DNA of 64,000 nt from Pyrenopolyporus hunteri (GCA_902806595.1 CADCXC010000005.1:1798001-1862000), one strand, 5' to 3'; counted from the stretch's first letter, positions 1 through 11,623 are shown. Program-made: numbers and translations. The notes: a model not told the origin generated them from the sequence alone.

Positions 1-283
1 AGTCATCCGATGGATGGTCTTACCCACACGGGCGTCTTCCGGCCACCTACTAGGCCGGAACATCCGGTGGGACCTGCTTCTAATACTCCAGGAAACCGAT
101 TCTATTCCCCGCGAGGTGCAGTCGGATATCGAGGCTTCCTGGAGCGCGTCCTGTGGCGTCTCGTCTAAGGCAATATCAACTTACGCATCTGTGAATGCGG
201 AGTTATTAAACCCGCGACCGGGCTCCGTCGCACCGCCAGCGAAACATACAGTGGAGCCGTCGACTACTTCGCAGAACCTTGAG

Positions 284-688
284 ATGAGCCCCGAGCTGAC
301 AGAGTGGATTGCGGAGTTGCCGGCGCCGCTGAGAGAGCACCCCGTCTCCATGCTAAATCTACTCGCCTTTAACCCCGGGAAGAAAGACCAGTACAAGCAG
401 TACGGCGCCGAGTTCTCGGCCAAGGCCGGCTCAGCCCACGGCGGGAGGATCAAGATCGTTGGGAGGGTGGTGGGCGGCCAAGCGCAGGGCGACGGGTGGG
501 AGGAAATCGCCTTCGTGCATTACCCATCCGTTGAGCATTTTGCTTCCATGGCAGCAAGCAAGGAGTACCAAGAAGTCAACCACAAGTACCGGCTTGGCGC
601 GCTCAAAGATACGTTTATCTGTTGCGTTATGGAAGTTGACGACGATGGGAACATCGTCAATCTTCATCCCGCCAAGGAGAAGCTGTGA
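284..688 (+). CDS. DUF1330/EthD-like small protein (alpha+beta barrel), hypothetical
   Basis: A 134-residue reading frame starting at the ATG at 284 and ending in TGA. It opens with MSPELTEW, then a strand-like VSMLNLLAF segment, a YKQYGAEFSAKAG helix, KIVGRVVGG, and the EIAFVHYPSVEHFASMAASKEY block near the middle. This order (LNLLxF, Y..Y, FVxYPS..F..M..S.EY) is typical of DUF1330-type dimeric alpha/beta-barrel proteins of unknown or small-molecule-binding function. The same frame stays open upstream to position 14, but that part is Ser/Pro-rich and does not look conserved, so I chose the internal ATG. An upstream exon cannot be excluded because the window edge is near. No signal peptide or membrane segment is visible. 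The family assignment is by motif recognition only. Confidence 0.6.
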   Translation: MSPELTEWIAELPAPLREHPVSMLNLLAFNPGKKDQYKQYGAEFSAKAGSAHGGRIKIVGRVVGGQAQGDGWEEIAFVHYPSVEHFASMAASKEYQEVNHKYRLGALKDTFICCVMEVDDDGNIVNLHPAKEKL

Positions 689-1630
689 AAGGATGTATGT
701 TGGATTAATAATGAAAATGTCAGAAAGTTATGTACAGAGAAGTATTATAGTACGATGTTTGAAAATGTTCTACCCAGTGAAATTGGTAAGACGCCTAGAA
801 GAGTAGACCACCTTTGAGATATTTCTAGGGCTGTGGAGCCAAGAGCTGAAAATAATGTCCGTAAATCGACGGGTTATCTAGGAATTAGGAAAAGTTCGGC
901 TCCTTCGGCTACGCAAAATATTGCCACCAACCATACATACAGGTAGCGAGAACGATGGGATATCCGCGGTGCTTACGCGCCCGTACATGCAACATATCCC
1001 CTTTTCCCTCTCGATATCCATTGGAGGTTATCCGGGGTACCGATAAAAAGGGTAGAGAGACGGACAGATTTTTACAAACTAATGGGGAAATTGACGGGGG
1101 CGTAGATGGAGGGTATCGGGGGTCCACGAGATATTCTAGACCAGCCCGTGACATTGCATTATACAGACCGCAAGGCGAGGACGGTGGTCCTATGAAGATT
1201 CAGGTACAGCTTATTAAATTTGTAGGTGTGTATGGCTATACCTGTAGGATGACGTCTCGAGAGCATGGGATCACCCAGCCCTGGGGGATCTTCGCCCCCG
1301 GCGACCCCGCGACATCGACTGCATATGCATTGATATAGGCCCATTGTAATGTGATATAGTTGGTTTAAGTACCACTGGGCCGCGTGCGTATCGCAGAATC
1401 GACATTGATAAAAGCTAGGCAATATCAAAATTGTGAAGCTCTCGTTCTTCATCGGAAGTTATATCTAGTGTTGGTGATACCAGCATTTCATATCTTTTGC
1501 CCCTTGAGGCAATAGACTCCGACATCTTCACACCCTCTAAAACCAGGTAGTCGCGATACGAACGACTACGAGGTGTTCGCAACTGGACATTCGGCAAACT
1601 TTTAACGATCGACGCTCTAATTACATCGGA
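689..1630. other. Intergenic region, no gene recognised
   Basis: About 940 bases between two plus-strand genes. Short open frames occur on both strands, but none has family-like composition or convincing splice partners. I see no RNA gene or repeat. Confidence 0.6.
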
Positions 1631-2104
1631 ATGGCCTTAGGTGGATGGATATTTCCCACTAGCAGAAAGCAGTCCTCGACCAGTTCTGATAGCGATCGCG
1701 CGGGCGGCGCTTCAACGCAAACCGACAAGGAGGCCCGAGATGCCGCCAAGCCGCAATACAGCTTGCTGGATGCCTTAACCGGGGCCTTCACATCATCCAG
1801 GACCAAACGTCCGACCGAGCCTGACGAGTTTGGCTATCTGAATCAGCCGTTCACACAGCAGAATCTGGAACACCAGAAGATACTGAACGCCTTCGAATGG
1901 AACTACGGGAGAAGAAAGTCGAGCCTCGGCGGCCAAAGTGACATAAGCGGCATTAGCCCTTATGCGTCGAGACATGCCAGTGTTGACCACGGCTATACAT
2001 CGCCGCATTCCGGCCCGACGGATACGCGGATCCAATTCGACAGCACCCCAATTCATGGATCATCTCGGGAAGAGTCGCAAGAAGAGCAAACTGGCAGGAA
2101 GTAG
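1631..2104 (+). CDS. Hypothetical disordered Ser-rich protein (157 aa)
   Basis: A single open frame from ATG 1631 to TAG. Its composition is rich in Ser, Thr, Gln, Arg and Gly, with probable phospho-Ser motifs (RRKSS, RHAS), and it lacks hydrophobic stretches, so it is probably an intrinsically disordered soluble protein. A segment near residues 43-80 (SLLDALTGAF, then FGYLNQPFTQQNLEHQKILNAFEWNYGRRKSS) looks like the most structured, possibly conserved part. Codon use resembles the neighbouring genes, which supports coding. I do not recognise the family and assign no function. It could be one exon of a larger gene, but no clear donor or acceptor was found. Confidence 0.5.
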   Translation: MALGGWIFPTSRKQSSTSSDSDRAGGASTQTDKEARDAAKPQYSLLDALTGAFTSSRTKRPTEPDEFGYLNQPFTQQNLEHQKILNAFEWNYGRRKSSLGGQSDISGISPYASRHASVDHGYTSPHSGPTDTRIQFDSTPIHGSSREESQEEQTGRK

Positions 2105-3118
2105 GCTCCTATAGTGACGGGAAATCGAAGCAATTCGGCGGATAACGGCACCATAACATATAATATAATGTAATGACACCTCGATACTTTCCCTTGTTTA
2201 GTCGGCGTTAGACGGTAAATAGGTATTGGGAGGGTAGGTCAGGAGTACGGTTTAGCCAGTTGGTAAAAATTTTCTGAGGGAAAGTTCTAATCGCATCGCA
2301 TATTTCACATGATACCGAAAGATGGCAAGGTATACACAGGTCGGAATTAATAAGAGTATGTAGATGATAGAGGCCTCAGAATTTTCAGTGTTTTGATAAC
2401 TCATTGGAGATATCCTCATAGACTGTGTAAGATCGTTCATCACTGGCCGTACAGGTATGGTTGAAAAACAAGTATCCTGCTAGAATCCAGGTGTAATATC
2501 TAATCTGCCGTATTCGACAGCTTAGAAACCCAGCACTACTTAATGCGAGCGGAGTGGTATACCAAGGATAGTATCCTAAATGATGTCTATATCGTGTAAA
2601 TATCATGAAGCACCGGGCTTCAGCGGTATGGAGAGCAGATCAGCCAACGAGCAGTAAGGGAAATTGTTAGAATCCAAGGTGATCTCCGGATGGGTATATG
2701 TACTATTAGATTGCGAGTAAGAATCCAATATTGTAGGCGCGACCGATATTTCTTAGACCATAAATCTATAATTCGTTCTGTCAGATGTGGTCGGGATTCG
2801 AGGTCTTCAGTGGCAAGCAGTTGAGAATTTTAAATACTGAAGATTTTCTAAGAAATTGAAGTTTTTACTCCTGCGCACTGACTGCCTCGTGTGGACCGTG
2901 CGTAGATTGCTGGCTCGGTCTTTAGAAAGTCCGTCGAGAAAAGTGGATAATCTGTACACAAACCCAATTCACCTGGCCCCGCTCCTAATTTTTCCTGCCT
3001 GTACCCTAATTAAGCGAGTCTATCAGAAAAATCAAATCGTTGATTCCTTCTTCTCGTCAACTCGCGATACACTTCCGAACGACATCAAGGCAACAACACC
3101 ACAACACAGTTGCCCATC
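2105..3118. other. Intergenic region and presumed promoter of the uS13 gene
   Basis: About 1 kb without a recognisable gene. The last part before the uS13 ATG (about 2950-3118) is pyrimidine-rich and contains CTAAT and TCTTCTCGTC-like tracts, as expected for a ribosomal-protein gene promoter and leader. No specific factor site is claimed. Confidence 0.4.
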
Positions 3119-3792
3119 ATGTCGCTCGTCTCCGGAGAGAAGACGAACTTCCAGTTCGTAAGTCGATCCCATTCATTTCATGCGCTTCGCGGTGCTCGCT
3201 CTCTATTCGGGGGGATCAACATCCACGCGAATGCCCAATTCTCGCACCAGCTCGCGGATCATCAGAGGCAGCTCTAACTAACTAAATTCCTAACAGATCT
3301 TGCGTCTCCTCAACACGAACGTCGATGGCAAGGAAAAGGTTATGTACGCCATGACCCGAATCAAGGGTGTTGGACGACGATACTCCAACTTGGTCTGCAA
3401 GAAGGCCGATGTCGATCTAAACAAGCGGTATGGATTGCGCACGAACTACGAGGAATGACTGGTCCTGGAAACTAACGGGTGGTTATTACAGCGCTGGTGA
3501 ACTTACCTCCGAAGAGCTTGAGCGAATCGTCACCATCCTCCAGAACCCTACTCAGTACAAGATCCCCGCCTGGTTCCTCAACCGACAGCGCGATATCACC
3601 GATGGCAAGAGCTCGCAGGTCCTGGCCAACAACGTCGACTCTAAGCTGCGTGACGATCTCGAGCGCCTAAAGAAGATCCGCGCTCACCGTGGTCTCCGAC
3701 ACTACTGGGGTCTCCGTGTCCGTGGTCAGCACACCAAGACCACCGGTCGCCGCGGCCGGACTGTCGGTGTCTCCAAGAAGAAGGGTGGTTAA
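3119..3792 (+). CDS. rps18: 40S ribosomal protein uS13 (S18)
   Basis: Component of the small ribosomal subunit head, contacting the P-site tRNA and the B1 intersubunit bridges. Three exons join cleanly: 3119-3157, 3297-3427 and 3492-3792, giving 156 residues. Donors are GTAAGT and GTATGG; acceptors are TAACAG and TTACAG. The protein shows the near-invariant eukaryotic S18 landmarks: MSLVSGEK, ILRLLNTN, IKGVGRRY, AGELTSEE, QNPTQYKIPAWFLNRQ, KIRAHRGLRHYWGLRVRGQHT and the basic tail TVGVSKKKGG. The length matches the usual 150-156 residues. It converges on the SDO1 gene, another ribosome-related gene. Early introns just after the start are typical for fungal ribosomal-protein genes. Identification is essentially certain. 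Confidence 0.98.
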
Positions 3793-4180
3793 GGGTCTTG
3801 GTGGTGGAGGCATGGTTTCATTGGTTCAGATCATTCATTGCGGATGGACAGGCGTGAAGGCTGGACTGAAATTAAATGCATCGACGTTTCTACTGAATTA
3901 CTTTGCGAATTGGGGACTTTGCTCATCGGTTTCGGCAAGTCATAGGTGTGCTCTAAAGAATAAAGAGACATCATTCTGACCAACGGTTCAAAATGGTACG
4001 ACACTTATAAGAGTGCAAGGGCTCCGTAGGTATGCCTGAAAATAAGCTCTGGTGATATTAAGACCTCGCCCATGTTTCGTTTTCTCTATGCCACTACCAA
4101 GTATATGCCGATGCTATGGTGTCAAATCATCTCGCAGATTCATCAAGGTCATGATTCGTAGGCGTCAGAAGTAGGCCCTC
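3793..4180. other. Convergent 3' region between uS13 and SDO1
   Basis: 388 bases between the stop codons of two convergent genes. It should contain both 3' UTRs and polyadenylation regions (AATAAAG occurs near 3959). No gene is seen. Confidence 0.5.
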
Positions 4181-5320
4181 CTAATCTTCGTGGGTGACTG
4201 CCATATCAAGGACCTCAACCCGCCCCTGACCTTTCGTTTCGTTACCCACGAAATCAGACAAACCCTTGAAGGCTCCCGGCTCGACAAACCCGACAACTTC
4301 CCATTCCGACCCCATGACATCCTGTGTTTCTACCTGCTCAACGTAGCTTAGGATCTTGTCCTTCACGGTGCCGGGGGCTTTCTGTTCTCCTTCGGTATCG
4401 CCACCCTTTGCTCCTTTCACTGCTTGTTTCAGAACGTTCGTAGAACATGTAATCCTGAGTCGCATCCGCGCCCTCGTAACTGGGATAGGTTGGTACGCAA
4501 TGAGGGCCTTCATGGCTTCTAGGGCCTGGCTCTTTGCGCTCTTTGTCGTTACCACGCCGGTCCACGTGTGCTCTTTCGTCCTCGGCTTCGCTTCCGCATC
4601 GTCACCCGTTGCCGGCGTTCCCGCGCCGCTACCCGTCTCTGCGTTTTTCTTATCTGCTTGCTGGTGCGCTTGCGAACTTAACATGTCCAGCGCCTTCTCA
4701 ATCATGCCGGTGGTGTAGACCCTCTTCGTCCGTGGATCTACCAGCTTACTTGCGACGATACTGATGACTTCATTATGTACTCTGTCCAGTTGCGCCGAGC
4801 GTTCTTTTTCCCCCACTTGTAGTTCGCCCTTATTCAGGATCTCGAGGATTATGTCGTTCAAGGACTTGTCCTTTCCGAAGGCTTTTGCGAGCTCTGCAGA
4901 AGGCGCCGTCTGGCCTTTCGAGACGTTAAGGAAGACGTTGGGGATCTGTAAGACCTCGTCGAGGTCGGTTTCGATGCCGGATCGCCATTCTAATACTTTG
5001 TTCTTGTAGCAAGCGATCTCAAAGCGCTTCTTTCCCTTTTTTAGGCGAACGAGCGAGACGTTCGTAAGCCGTATTTGATTAGACTGCAACTATATCAATA
5101 TCGCCTTTATCCAAAGTGTAAACTCATAGAAATCGGGTGGATCGTCGTCAAGCAAGCGGGGAGATATAGGCAACAAGGCGATGAGGGGTCTAATTACATA
5201 CTGCGATGTGTTAGCATTCTGTGTAAAGTATTGGGAATCGGGAGGAGTAAACATGGAAATCGGAGGCGCTTGTAATACGCTATCTTGACTCAACATACCA
5301 GGTTGATTTATGCGCGACAT
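4181..5320 (-). CDS. sdo1: Ribosome maturation protein SDO1 (SBDS family)
   Basis: SDO1/SBDS acts with the GTPase Efl1 to release Tif6 (eIF6) from pre-60S subunits. The main exon, 5086 down to 4181, encodes 301 residues: the FYSH domain (SNQIRLTNVSLVRLKKGKKR, then DEVLQIPNVFLNVSKGQ), the helical middle domain (LNDIILEILNKGELQ, SAQLDRVHNEVISIVASKLVDP) and a C-terminal RNA-binding-like domain. A Lys/Ala/Gly-rich insert lies near residues 150-170. The conserved N-terminus (M-x-x-INQP before SNQI) is found at 5320, so a 5' exon exists. The obvious donor (GTATGT right after codon CCT plus G, 5298) does not keep frame with the acceptor TTGCAG at 5087. A later donor (GTAATT, 5197) keeps frame but adds about 34 residues. 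The start is therefore certain in region but the splice is not. The fungal protein is slightly longer than yeast Sdo1 (250). Confidence 0.93.
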
Positions 5321-6439
5321 TGTGTCTTCTTGTCTTTAGAAGAATGTTGTCGTTATTCCGCTGAGAGCGCAAAGTCTGACGTCGCAGAATGAAATGCAAA
5401 TCCCGGCCAAGAGATTCATAAAACCGCAGTTTTCTGGGAAAAGAGGATTTGCACGGAAAGGGAATATTAGATCATATTGTGGATAAAATATGTGCAAGGT
5501 ACTAAGTACGTACCTAGTTATATACTAGATTATACGGTAGGGTACGTGTATCTAACTTTCCCACCGACCTCGCATATACTTCCCGCTTACCGACTACCTA
5601 CCTAATATTCATCCAAACCCTATCAGGTACTAACTCTGCAAGGTAGTGACGCAGGAACAGCTCAGCAGCTGCATCTCTCATTAGGTACCCAGGTATGTAA
5701 CAGTAACAGAATCACGAGGGTTTCGGAGTGTATCCCAATGTCAAGGAGTAACTCACTATGGAAATAGTGTACATTGATGTAGGTATGTAGGTACGGTACA
5801 CCGCTCATCCTTGTTTTCTAAACCTTAAGACGAGGCTAGGTACACATTACCAGACTTTCAGGTAATAGGCAATGAGAAAGCGTACCTCCTCTATTTGGAT
5901 TAGTTAGTGTAGGTACATATACTTGCCTCATAATTGCGATAGCTATGACGCTTATCGCAAAGGGTCCCTTCCAGCTATCACGCGACACGCAGCGCGATAA
6001 ACAAGCCTGCCCAGCTGTCGTAATCCAATCCGCATTAAGCAGGGCGGAAGGTCACCCGCTAGCATTAGTGGGTCTTATTCCCCAGCCCAACAAGTGAAGA
6101 AGTTACCTAGTAAGCAATAAGGGGCGACTTCGCCGAGGCACCAGTAAGTCATTGGTTGGCTGGCCACCGCCTACCTCCCTGAGGTACCTGTCCAGTCGGG
6201 TCCTCCCTCCCCCCGTTTCATCGCCTATCAATACTATCTTAGATAGCGGTAGTAGCTCCCCCCCGGTCCCGCTGACTCTTCTCCGGTTGCTATTTGTATG
6301 TGTTACATTCCACGTCCGTTCTTCATTCCCTTTAATCCTTCTTCCCTCCTCATTCATCCATCACCTCCATCATCATAGCCATCATCACCATAATCATAGT
6401 CAACTTGGAATAGTTCGTTCATCCCAGCTTGCTCCCATC
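5321..6439. other. Divergent intergenic region between SDO1 and CPY genes
   Basis: About 1.1 kb serving as promoter space for two divergent genes. It contains many GTAGGTA/TACCTAGGTA-type short motifs that recur throughout the gene-poor parts of the window, and pyrimidine-rich sequence (CATCATCATAGCC-like) just upstream of the CPY ATG. No gene is seen. Confidence 0.4.
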
Positions 6440-8103
6440 ATGAGAGTAGCCAGCTCGGCCCTTCTGCTGGGCGCCAGCACCGCTGCCCTTGCGCAGGACC
6501 AACAGAAGGTCCTTGGTGGCGTCAACGATGCCGTCAGGGAACCTCTGGACCATATTAGCAGTGTATTCGGAGAGATGCCGGCTGCTGCTAAGGGTCTCTG
6601 GGATGAAATGAGCCTCCTCGTTCCTGGTTTCTATGAAAAAGCCGCCAACCTTATCTCCTACCCCAAAGCTCATCGACGCCGCCCCGACAGCGAGTGGGAT
6701 CATGTCGTGAAGGGTGCCGACGTACAAAGCTTGTGGGTTGAGACAGATGGTGTCAAGCACCGGAAAGTGGGTGGCTCTCTTGAGGCCTACAACCTACGAG
6801 CGAAGACGGTTGATCCCTCGGAACTCGGTGTCGACAAGGTGAAGCAATACAGCGGATACCTTGATGACGAAGCGAACGACAAACATCTCTTCTACTGTGA
6901 GTCACACGATCCCGAGCTCTAGCTCACGCACCTACTAACAACATCTTAGGGTTCTTCGAATCGCGAAACGATCCTAAGAACGACCCCGTAGTACTATGGC
7001 TGAACGGTGGCCCCGGTTGCTCTTCCATGATGGGGCTCTTCATGGAACTAGGTCCGTCTAGTGTCCAGAAGGACGGCTCCCTGAAGTACAACGAATACTC
7101 GTGGAACAGCAATGCCTCTGTTATCTTCATCGACCAGCCCGTCAATACCGGCTACTCCTACAGCAGCAACCCCGTCTATAACACGGTTGCCGCAAGCAAG
7201 GATATTTACGCCCTCCTAACCCTCTTCTTCCACAATTTCCCCGAGTACGCCGAGCAACCATTCCACATTGCTGGAGAGTCGTACGCCGGCCACTACATCC
7301 CCGTCTTTGCTTCAGAGATTTTGTCGCACAAGGACCGCAACATCAACTTGCAAAGTATTGCTATTGGCAATGGCTTGACCGACCCCTACACGCAATATGC
7401 CGAGTACCGCCCCATGGCCTGCGGCGAAGGCGGCTACAAGGCAGTCCTCGATGAGAGCGAGTGTCAGTCGATGGACAACGCTCTTCCTCGATGCCAGTCG
7501 CTTACCGCAAGCTGCTACGAGTCCGAGAGCGCGTGGTCGTGTGTCCCCAGTGCCCTTTACTGCAACAATGCTCTGCTTACTCCCTACCAACGCACCGGAT
7601 ACAACGTATATGATATCCGCGAAAAGTGCAAGGACCAGGAGAATCTGTGCTATACCGAGACTGCTTGGATTAGCAAGTACCTGAACCAAAACAAGGTTCT
7701 TAAGGCAGTCGGCGCCGAAGTACAAGATTACGAGAGCTGCAACACGGACATCAACAGGAACTTCTTGTTCCAGGGTGATTGGTCCAAGCCTTTCCACCGC
7801 CTGGTGCCTGACATCATCAAGCAGATCCCCGTCCTTATCTATGCGGGCGATGCCGACTTCATCTGCAACTGGCTTGGCAACAAGGCGTGGTCGGAGGCAC
7901 TTGAGTGGCACGGTAAGAAGGACTTCAATGCCGCCAAGCTAGAGGACCTTTCAAGGGGCGAGGAGAAGTACGGGGAGATAAAGAGCAGCGGAAACTTCAC
8001 CTTTGCCCGTGTCTACCAGGCGGGTCACATGGTTCCATACAACCAGCCTGAGGGCTCTCTCGATCTATTCAACAGGTGGATCAAGGGCGAGTGGAATGCT
8101 TGA
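6440..8103 (+). CDS. cpyA: Vacuolar carboxypeptidase Y (serine carboxypeptidase, peptidase S10)
   Basis: Vacuolar exopeptidase that removes C-terminal residues. Two exons, 6440-6896 and 6950-8103, join in phase 1 (donor GTGAGT, acceptor TTAG) and give 536 residues, normal for fungal CPY preproenzymes. A signal peptide (MRVASSALLLGASTAALA) is followed by a propeptide; the mature region begins near KQYSGYLDD. The S10 hallmarks are present: LWLNGGPGCSSMMG (oxyanion and substrate region), catalytic Ser263 in GESYAGHYIP, Asp453 in YAGDADFICNW, and His512 in QAGHMVPYNQP. Paired cysteines (for example CESxxPRCQSLTASC) suit the CPY disulphide set. A possible vacuolar sorting determinant would lie in the propeptide; I do not see an exact yeast QRPL. 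Identification is very secure. Confidence 0.97.
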
Positions 8104-9433
8104 ATAATGGATGTATGACTATGTGATTAGTATCGGATGTATCATGAATGCAGTTATAATGCGACTGTAGATATCAGGTCTTGAGCTCTTTGGATATCGA
8201 TAATAAGTCCTTGGGGTTCTGCCGCGATGAGAATTTGATAACTTTTTATTCGGGTGCGATGGCAATAAACGACATAGGGAACGTAATCAAATTAGCATGG
8301 TAGAATGTCTACAAGAAATAAATGACCTGAGTCTTGATAAGAGTTCATGTGTTTCCATATGCCTGGGTATGTTGCAACAGATAAATTACGAAAGTCTCGA
8401 CGCTAATCGCCAGGAGGTTCCGTACTCAAAGATCGTTGCAGAGTTCGCTCTTGTCTCGTACTCTCAAGCGAGGTATCCGGCTCAAGATCAGGCGTTGAAC
8501 ATCGAACCTGGCCGAGCATTGGCAAGAGACGAATCTATATAATAAGCTTCACACTGCTGGTAGCTATAGTAACCATAGCAGCTTTCTAGTATACGATTGA
8601 TTATAATGATCCGATTGAAATGAGTTTACCTTTTGGAGACAAAACCTTGATTCTCCGCGACATGAGCATTGAGGCTGTCTAGTAGCTTATCATTGATAGA
8701 AGCCAAGCTTGCAATAGATAGCTGACTTCAATTTGACATAAGATCATCTTCCGTTGATTTATGATTTGCATATTCGGTAAGACAAACGCGTTGAAAAGAG
8801 AAGAGATTCGGATTGAGAATTTTGTTGGCCGAGATCTAAGATTTTGGCACGTTGCGGGTCCGACACAGCCACAGCCACAGCGTACGTAATCTAATCAGTC
8901 ACTAGCCACCCCCTGAGTGTAAAAGGCCTACCACTCAGAACATCGAAGCAGGGTCCGCTCCCTTTCCTGAGAAACACCGACATATCCTCGAGAAATTTTG
9001 GAGAAGTGAAGCCCCAAAACACAAATTCTAAGCAACTGAAAGTATAATGTGTATGGGGAGTACCTTCATTGAAAATGGGCTCCGAGTCTCTTATTATTTA
9101 AAGTCAAGGTGCATTCCCTCGTGGCTTTAATTCGTGCCCACGGAAGGTAGGTATGTACCCGACTAAATGGAATACACAACCTCCTTCAAGACGAAGATAG
9201 GTAGCTAGTATGAGTTGTAGCTCCCCCGAACGTCTCTAAAGAAATACGTATACGAAACATAGAACCCTTAAGGTTATCCTTACCTCCCTAGGTGTAGATG
9301 CATCGTGTAAATGGTATAATATCGTGCAGTGGTCTCTTCAAATTCTCCAGATAATAATCCTACCGAAAATACCCATCCGGTGAGCCCTTCTCTACGTTTC
9401 TAATACCGCGAATCCAAAGATTTCGAGCCCACC
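8104..9433. other. Intergenic region, no gene recognised
   Basis: About 1.3 kb between two plus-strand genes. One 81-codon open frame at 8297-8542 lacks family-like features. The region is moderately AT-rich with short GTAGGTA motifs near 9150-9205. Nothing else is seen. Confidence 0.5.
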
Positions 9434-11623
9434 ATGCCGCGGTTAGGGCAGGCGATGAGGATGTCCCCTCTTATTATATTTCCTATAATATTTTCTTCCT
9501 TAACCCTATTCTTATTCCTATTCGTCAATGTCATGGCGAAAGGTCGCTACGACTACCACTGTCGGTCTCTCTTATACGACGGCGCGTGGTCACCTTCAGC
9601 CCCGGATGGTTCTCGAAAATGGGAACCCGACAGGTGTCGCATGGTTACGTATTCCCGAGACGCCCTCAATGCTTGCTTCGGGCATCGGAAAGTCGTTTTC
9701 GCTGGCGACTCTACCATTCGACAAATTTTTGGCGCTGCTATGAGGAGGCACAACGCCCACGAAATAAGAATCAGCAATGTAAATAGCAAGCATCGCGATC
9801 TCTCGTTCCAGGCCGACGACATCACATATGAATACATTTGGGACCCCTGGCTAAACTCTACCTCTTTAAATACCACGCTGGGGGCCTTCCACGCTCTCCC
9901 CATGCCCTTGAAAGCGGATTCTAACCATGAAGCCAAGATACCTGTTGCGCTTCTCATATTGGGTACCCCCGGGCTCTGGGCCGCTCGATACGGTGGCAAC
10001 GGCTATCTCGACTTATTCAAAAGCGGTCTCGACAGGGTCACGCCATCCTTAGCGTACACCCGATCCATAGATGTAGTGAGAGCTCTACACCCCGCCGAGA
10101 TGCCGAATTTGATTTTGTTAGCTCCAGTACAGGTCCCAGCGTACGGAGGACTGGCTCCAAATAGGTCCGAAACCATTACTCCCGAGCGGATCGGGGCCAT
10201 GAACGAGCATCTTTCGCAGCTTCCACAGGATGGGATGCCGTATATACCCTGGGTGTACAACAAGATTCTGGCGGAGTCGGAAGCAGCCTTTAAGGCAGAC
10301 GGCTTACATGTCTCGGAGAGTATGGCAGACCTCCAGCTCGACATCGCGGTCAACACGCGGTGCAACCACGAAGCAAGACACCGCTCCCGCGCATTCAAGG
10401 GCACGTGCTGCGTCGCCGGTCCGCACAATCCCGTGCACCGCGTAGTCGCGTATATATTCGTATCCATCGTGGTAATCTTTCGGTGGACCCTCGTACCGAC
10501 AGAACTAGTCGAGTTATTCCGCGCCTTCAAAGTTCTATCGATGACCCTCATCTGGTCCTGGTTCTGCGACGGGACGTACCTCGTCAGCTACGCCGAACGC
10601 CACTACCAGCAAGGCTATTTTCTCGTAGCCTGCCTTGTCTGGCTGGTGGTTAGCCTGCTCACATGCAAAAAAGTTCCTAGGCCGGCGGACGAGGTCCTAC
10701 GGGCCGACGACCCCGAAAGGGACCCTCCGGAGTACCGCGGCCCGGGATATCTGTCGCGGGAGCACTGCGATGAGATAAAGGGCTTGATGCAGGGGTTTAT
10801 CCTGCTCTACCACTATTACTACGCGTCTCAGACGCTTTGGGTGTACAAGATCATCAGGCTGTTCATATCCGGGTACTTCTACCTCTCCGGCTACGGCCAT
10901 ACGCTATACTTCCTAAAGACGCTTAACTACTCTCCTCGGCGCGCTATAGCGGTTCTGATTCGCCTGAACCTTTTGAGCGCCGCCTTGCCGTACATGATGG
11001 GGACGACCTACAGCTCGTATTACTTCGCTTCCGTGATCACGTTTTGGTTTCTTGTGGTGTACGGGATGCTTTCTTTCTTCAAGAGCTACAATCGTGACCT
11101 GCGGTGGTTGGTCTTGAAAGTGATAGTAACTGCTGCAATGATCAATGTGTTACTATCTACACCTCTCTTCCTCGAAGCAATCGCCAGAGTCTTACGCACC
11201 TCGTTCCGCATGACTTTCGACGCGGAAGAAATGCGTTTTAGATTGCGCCTTGACCGATATATCGTCTTCGTCGGAGTCCCAGTAGCCGCCTTCGTTCACA
11301 AGGCCTCCATCCACGGAGCGAGAACGCTGACCCCTCATACCATCAAATTGCTCGTCGCCGCCTCCGCTATCAGCCTCATTGCGTTCTTCTATAAGACTCA
11401 AACCAACTTGAACGAGAAGCGGCACTACAACCAGATCCACCCGTTGATATCCTGGATTCCGATCCTATCTTTTGTAGTGCTTCGGAACTCCCACCCGGCG
11501 GTAAGACGGCGTTTCCTCAAGCTGCCGGCGGCCCTAGGCCGGATATCCTTGGAGACGTACGTGCTGCAGTACCACATCTGGCTCGGCGGGGACGCGACGG
11601 CGAGACTCGTCCTCGGGATCTAG
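9434..11623 (+). CDS. Cas1p/CASD1-family sugar O-acyltransferase, C-terminally truncated by an in-frame TAG
   Basis: Golgi multi-pass enzyme family that O-acetylates glycans (Cryptococcus Cas1p, human CASD1). The frame from ATG 9434 encodes 729 residues. An N-terminal membrane anchor (about 10-34) precedes a lumenal SGNH/PC-esterase domain with the GDS motif (Gly91-Asp92-Ser93 in VVFAGDSTIRQIF) and the DxxH motif (Asp289-His292, DGLH), so the catalytic set is intact. From about residue 340 on there are around ten hydrophobic segments of the Cas1p acyltransferase domain, including EHCDEIKGLMQGFILLYHYY and LETYVLQYHIWLGGD. Translation stops at a TAG at 11621, yet the same frame continues for 63 more codons encoding the expected last membrane segment. 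The allele therefore looks truncated unless the stop is suppressed or is a sequencing error. Confidence 0.9.
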   Translation: MPRLGQAMRMSPLIIFPIIFSSLTLFLFLFVNVMAKGRYDYHCRSLLYDGAWSPSAPDGSRKWEPDRCRMVTYSRDALNACFGHRKVVFAGDSTIRQIFGAAMRRHNAHEIRISNVNSKHRDLSFQADDITYEYIWDPWLNSTSLNTTLGAFHALPMPLKADSNHEAKIPVALLILGTPGLWAARYGGNGYLDLFKSGLDRVTPSLAYTRSIDVVRALHPAEMPNLILLAPVQVPAYGGLAPNRSETITPERIGAMNEHLSQLPQDGMPYIPWVYNKILAESEAAFKADGLHVSESMADLQLDIAVNTRCNHEARHRSRAFKGTCCVAGPHNPVHRVVAYIFVSIVVIFRWTLVPTELVELFRAFKVLSMTLIWSWFCDGTYLVSYAERHYQQGYFLVACLVWLVVSLLTCKKVPRPADEVLRADDPERDPPEYRGPGYLSREHCDEIKGLMQGFILLYHYYYASQTLWVYKIIRLFISGYFYLSGYGHTLYFLKTLNYSPRRAIAVLIRLNLLSAALPYMMGTTYSSYYFASVITFWFLVVYGMLSFFKSYNRDLRWLVLKVIVTAAMINVLLSTPLFLEAIARVLRTSFRMTFDAEEMRFRLRLDRYIVFVGVPVAAFVHKASIHGARTLTPHTIKLLVAASAISLIAFFYKTQTNLNEKRHYNQIHPLISWIPILSFVVLRNSHPAVRRRFLKLPAALGRISLETYVLQYHIWLGGDATARLVLGI

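Noticed and set aside
10003..10551. 182-codon minus-strand frame
   Set aside because: It is a shadow of the Cas1p-type acyltransferase gene, which has clear catalytic motifs on the other strand.
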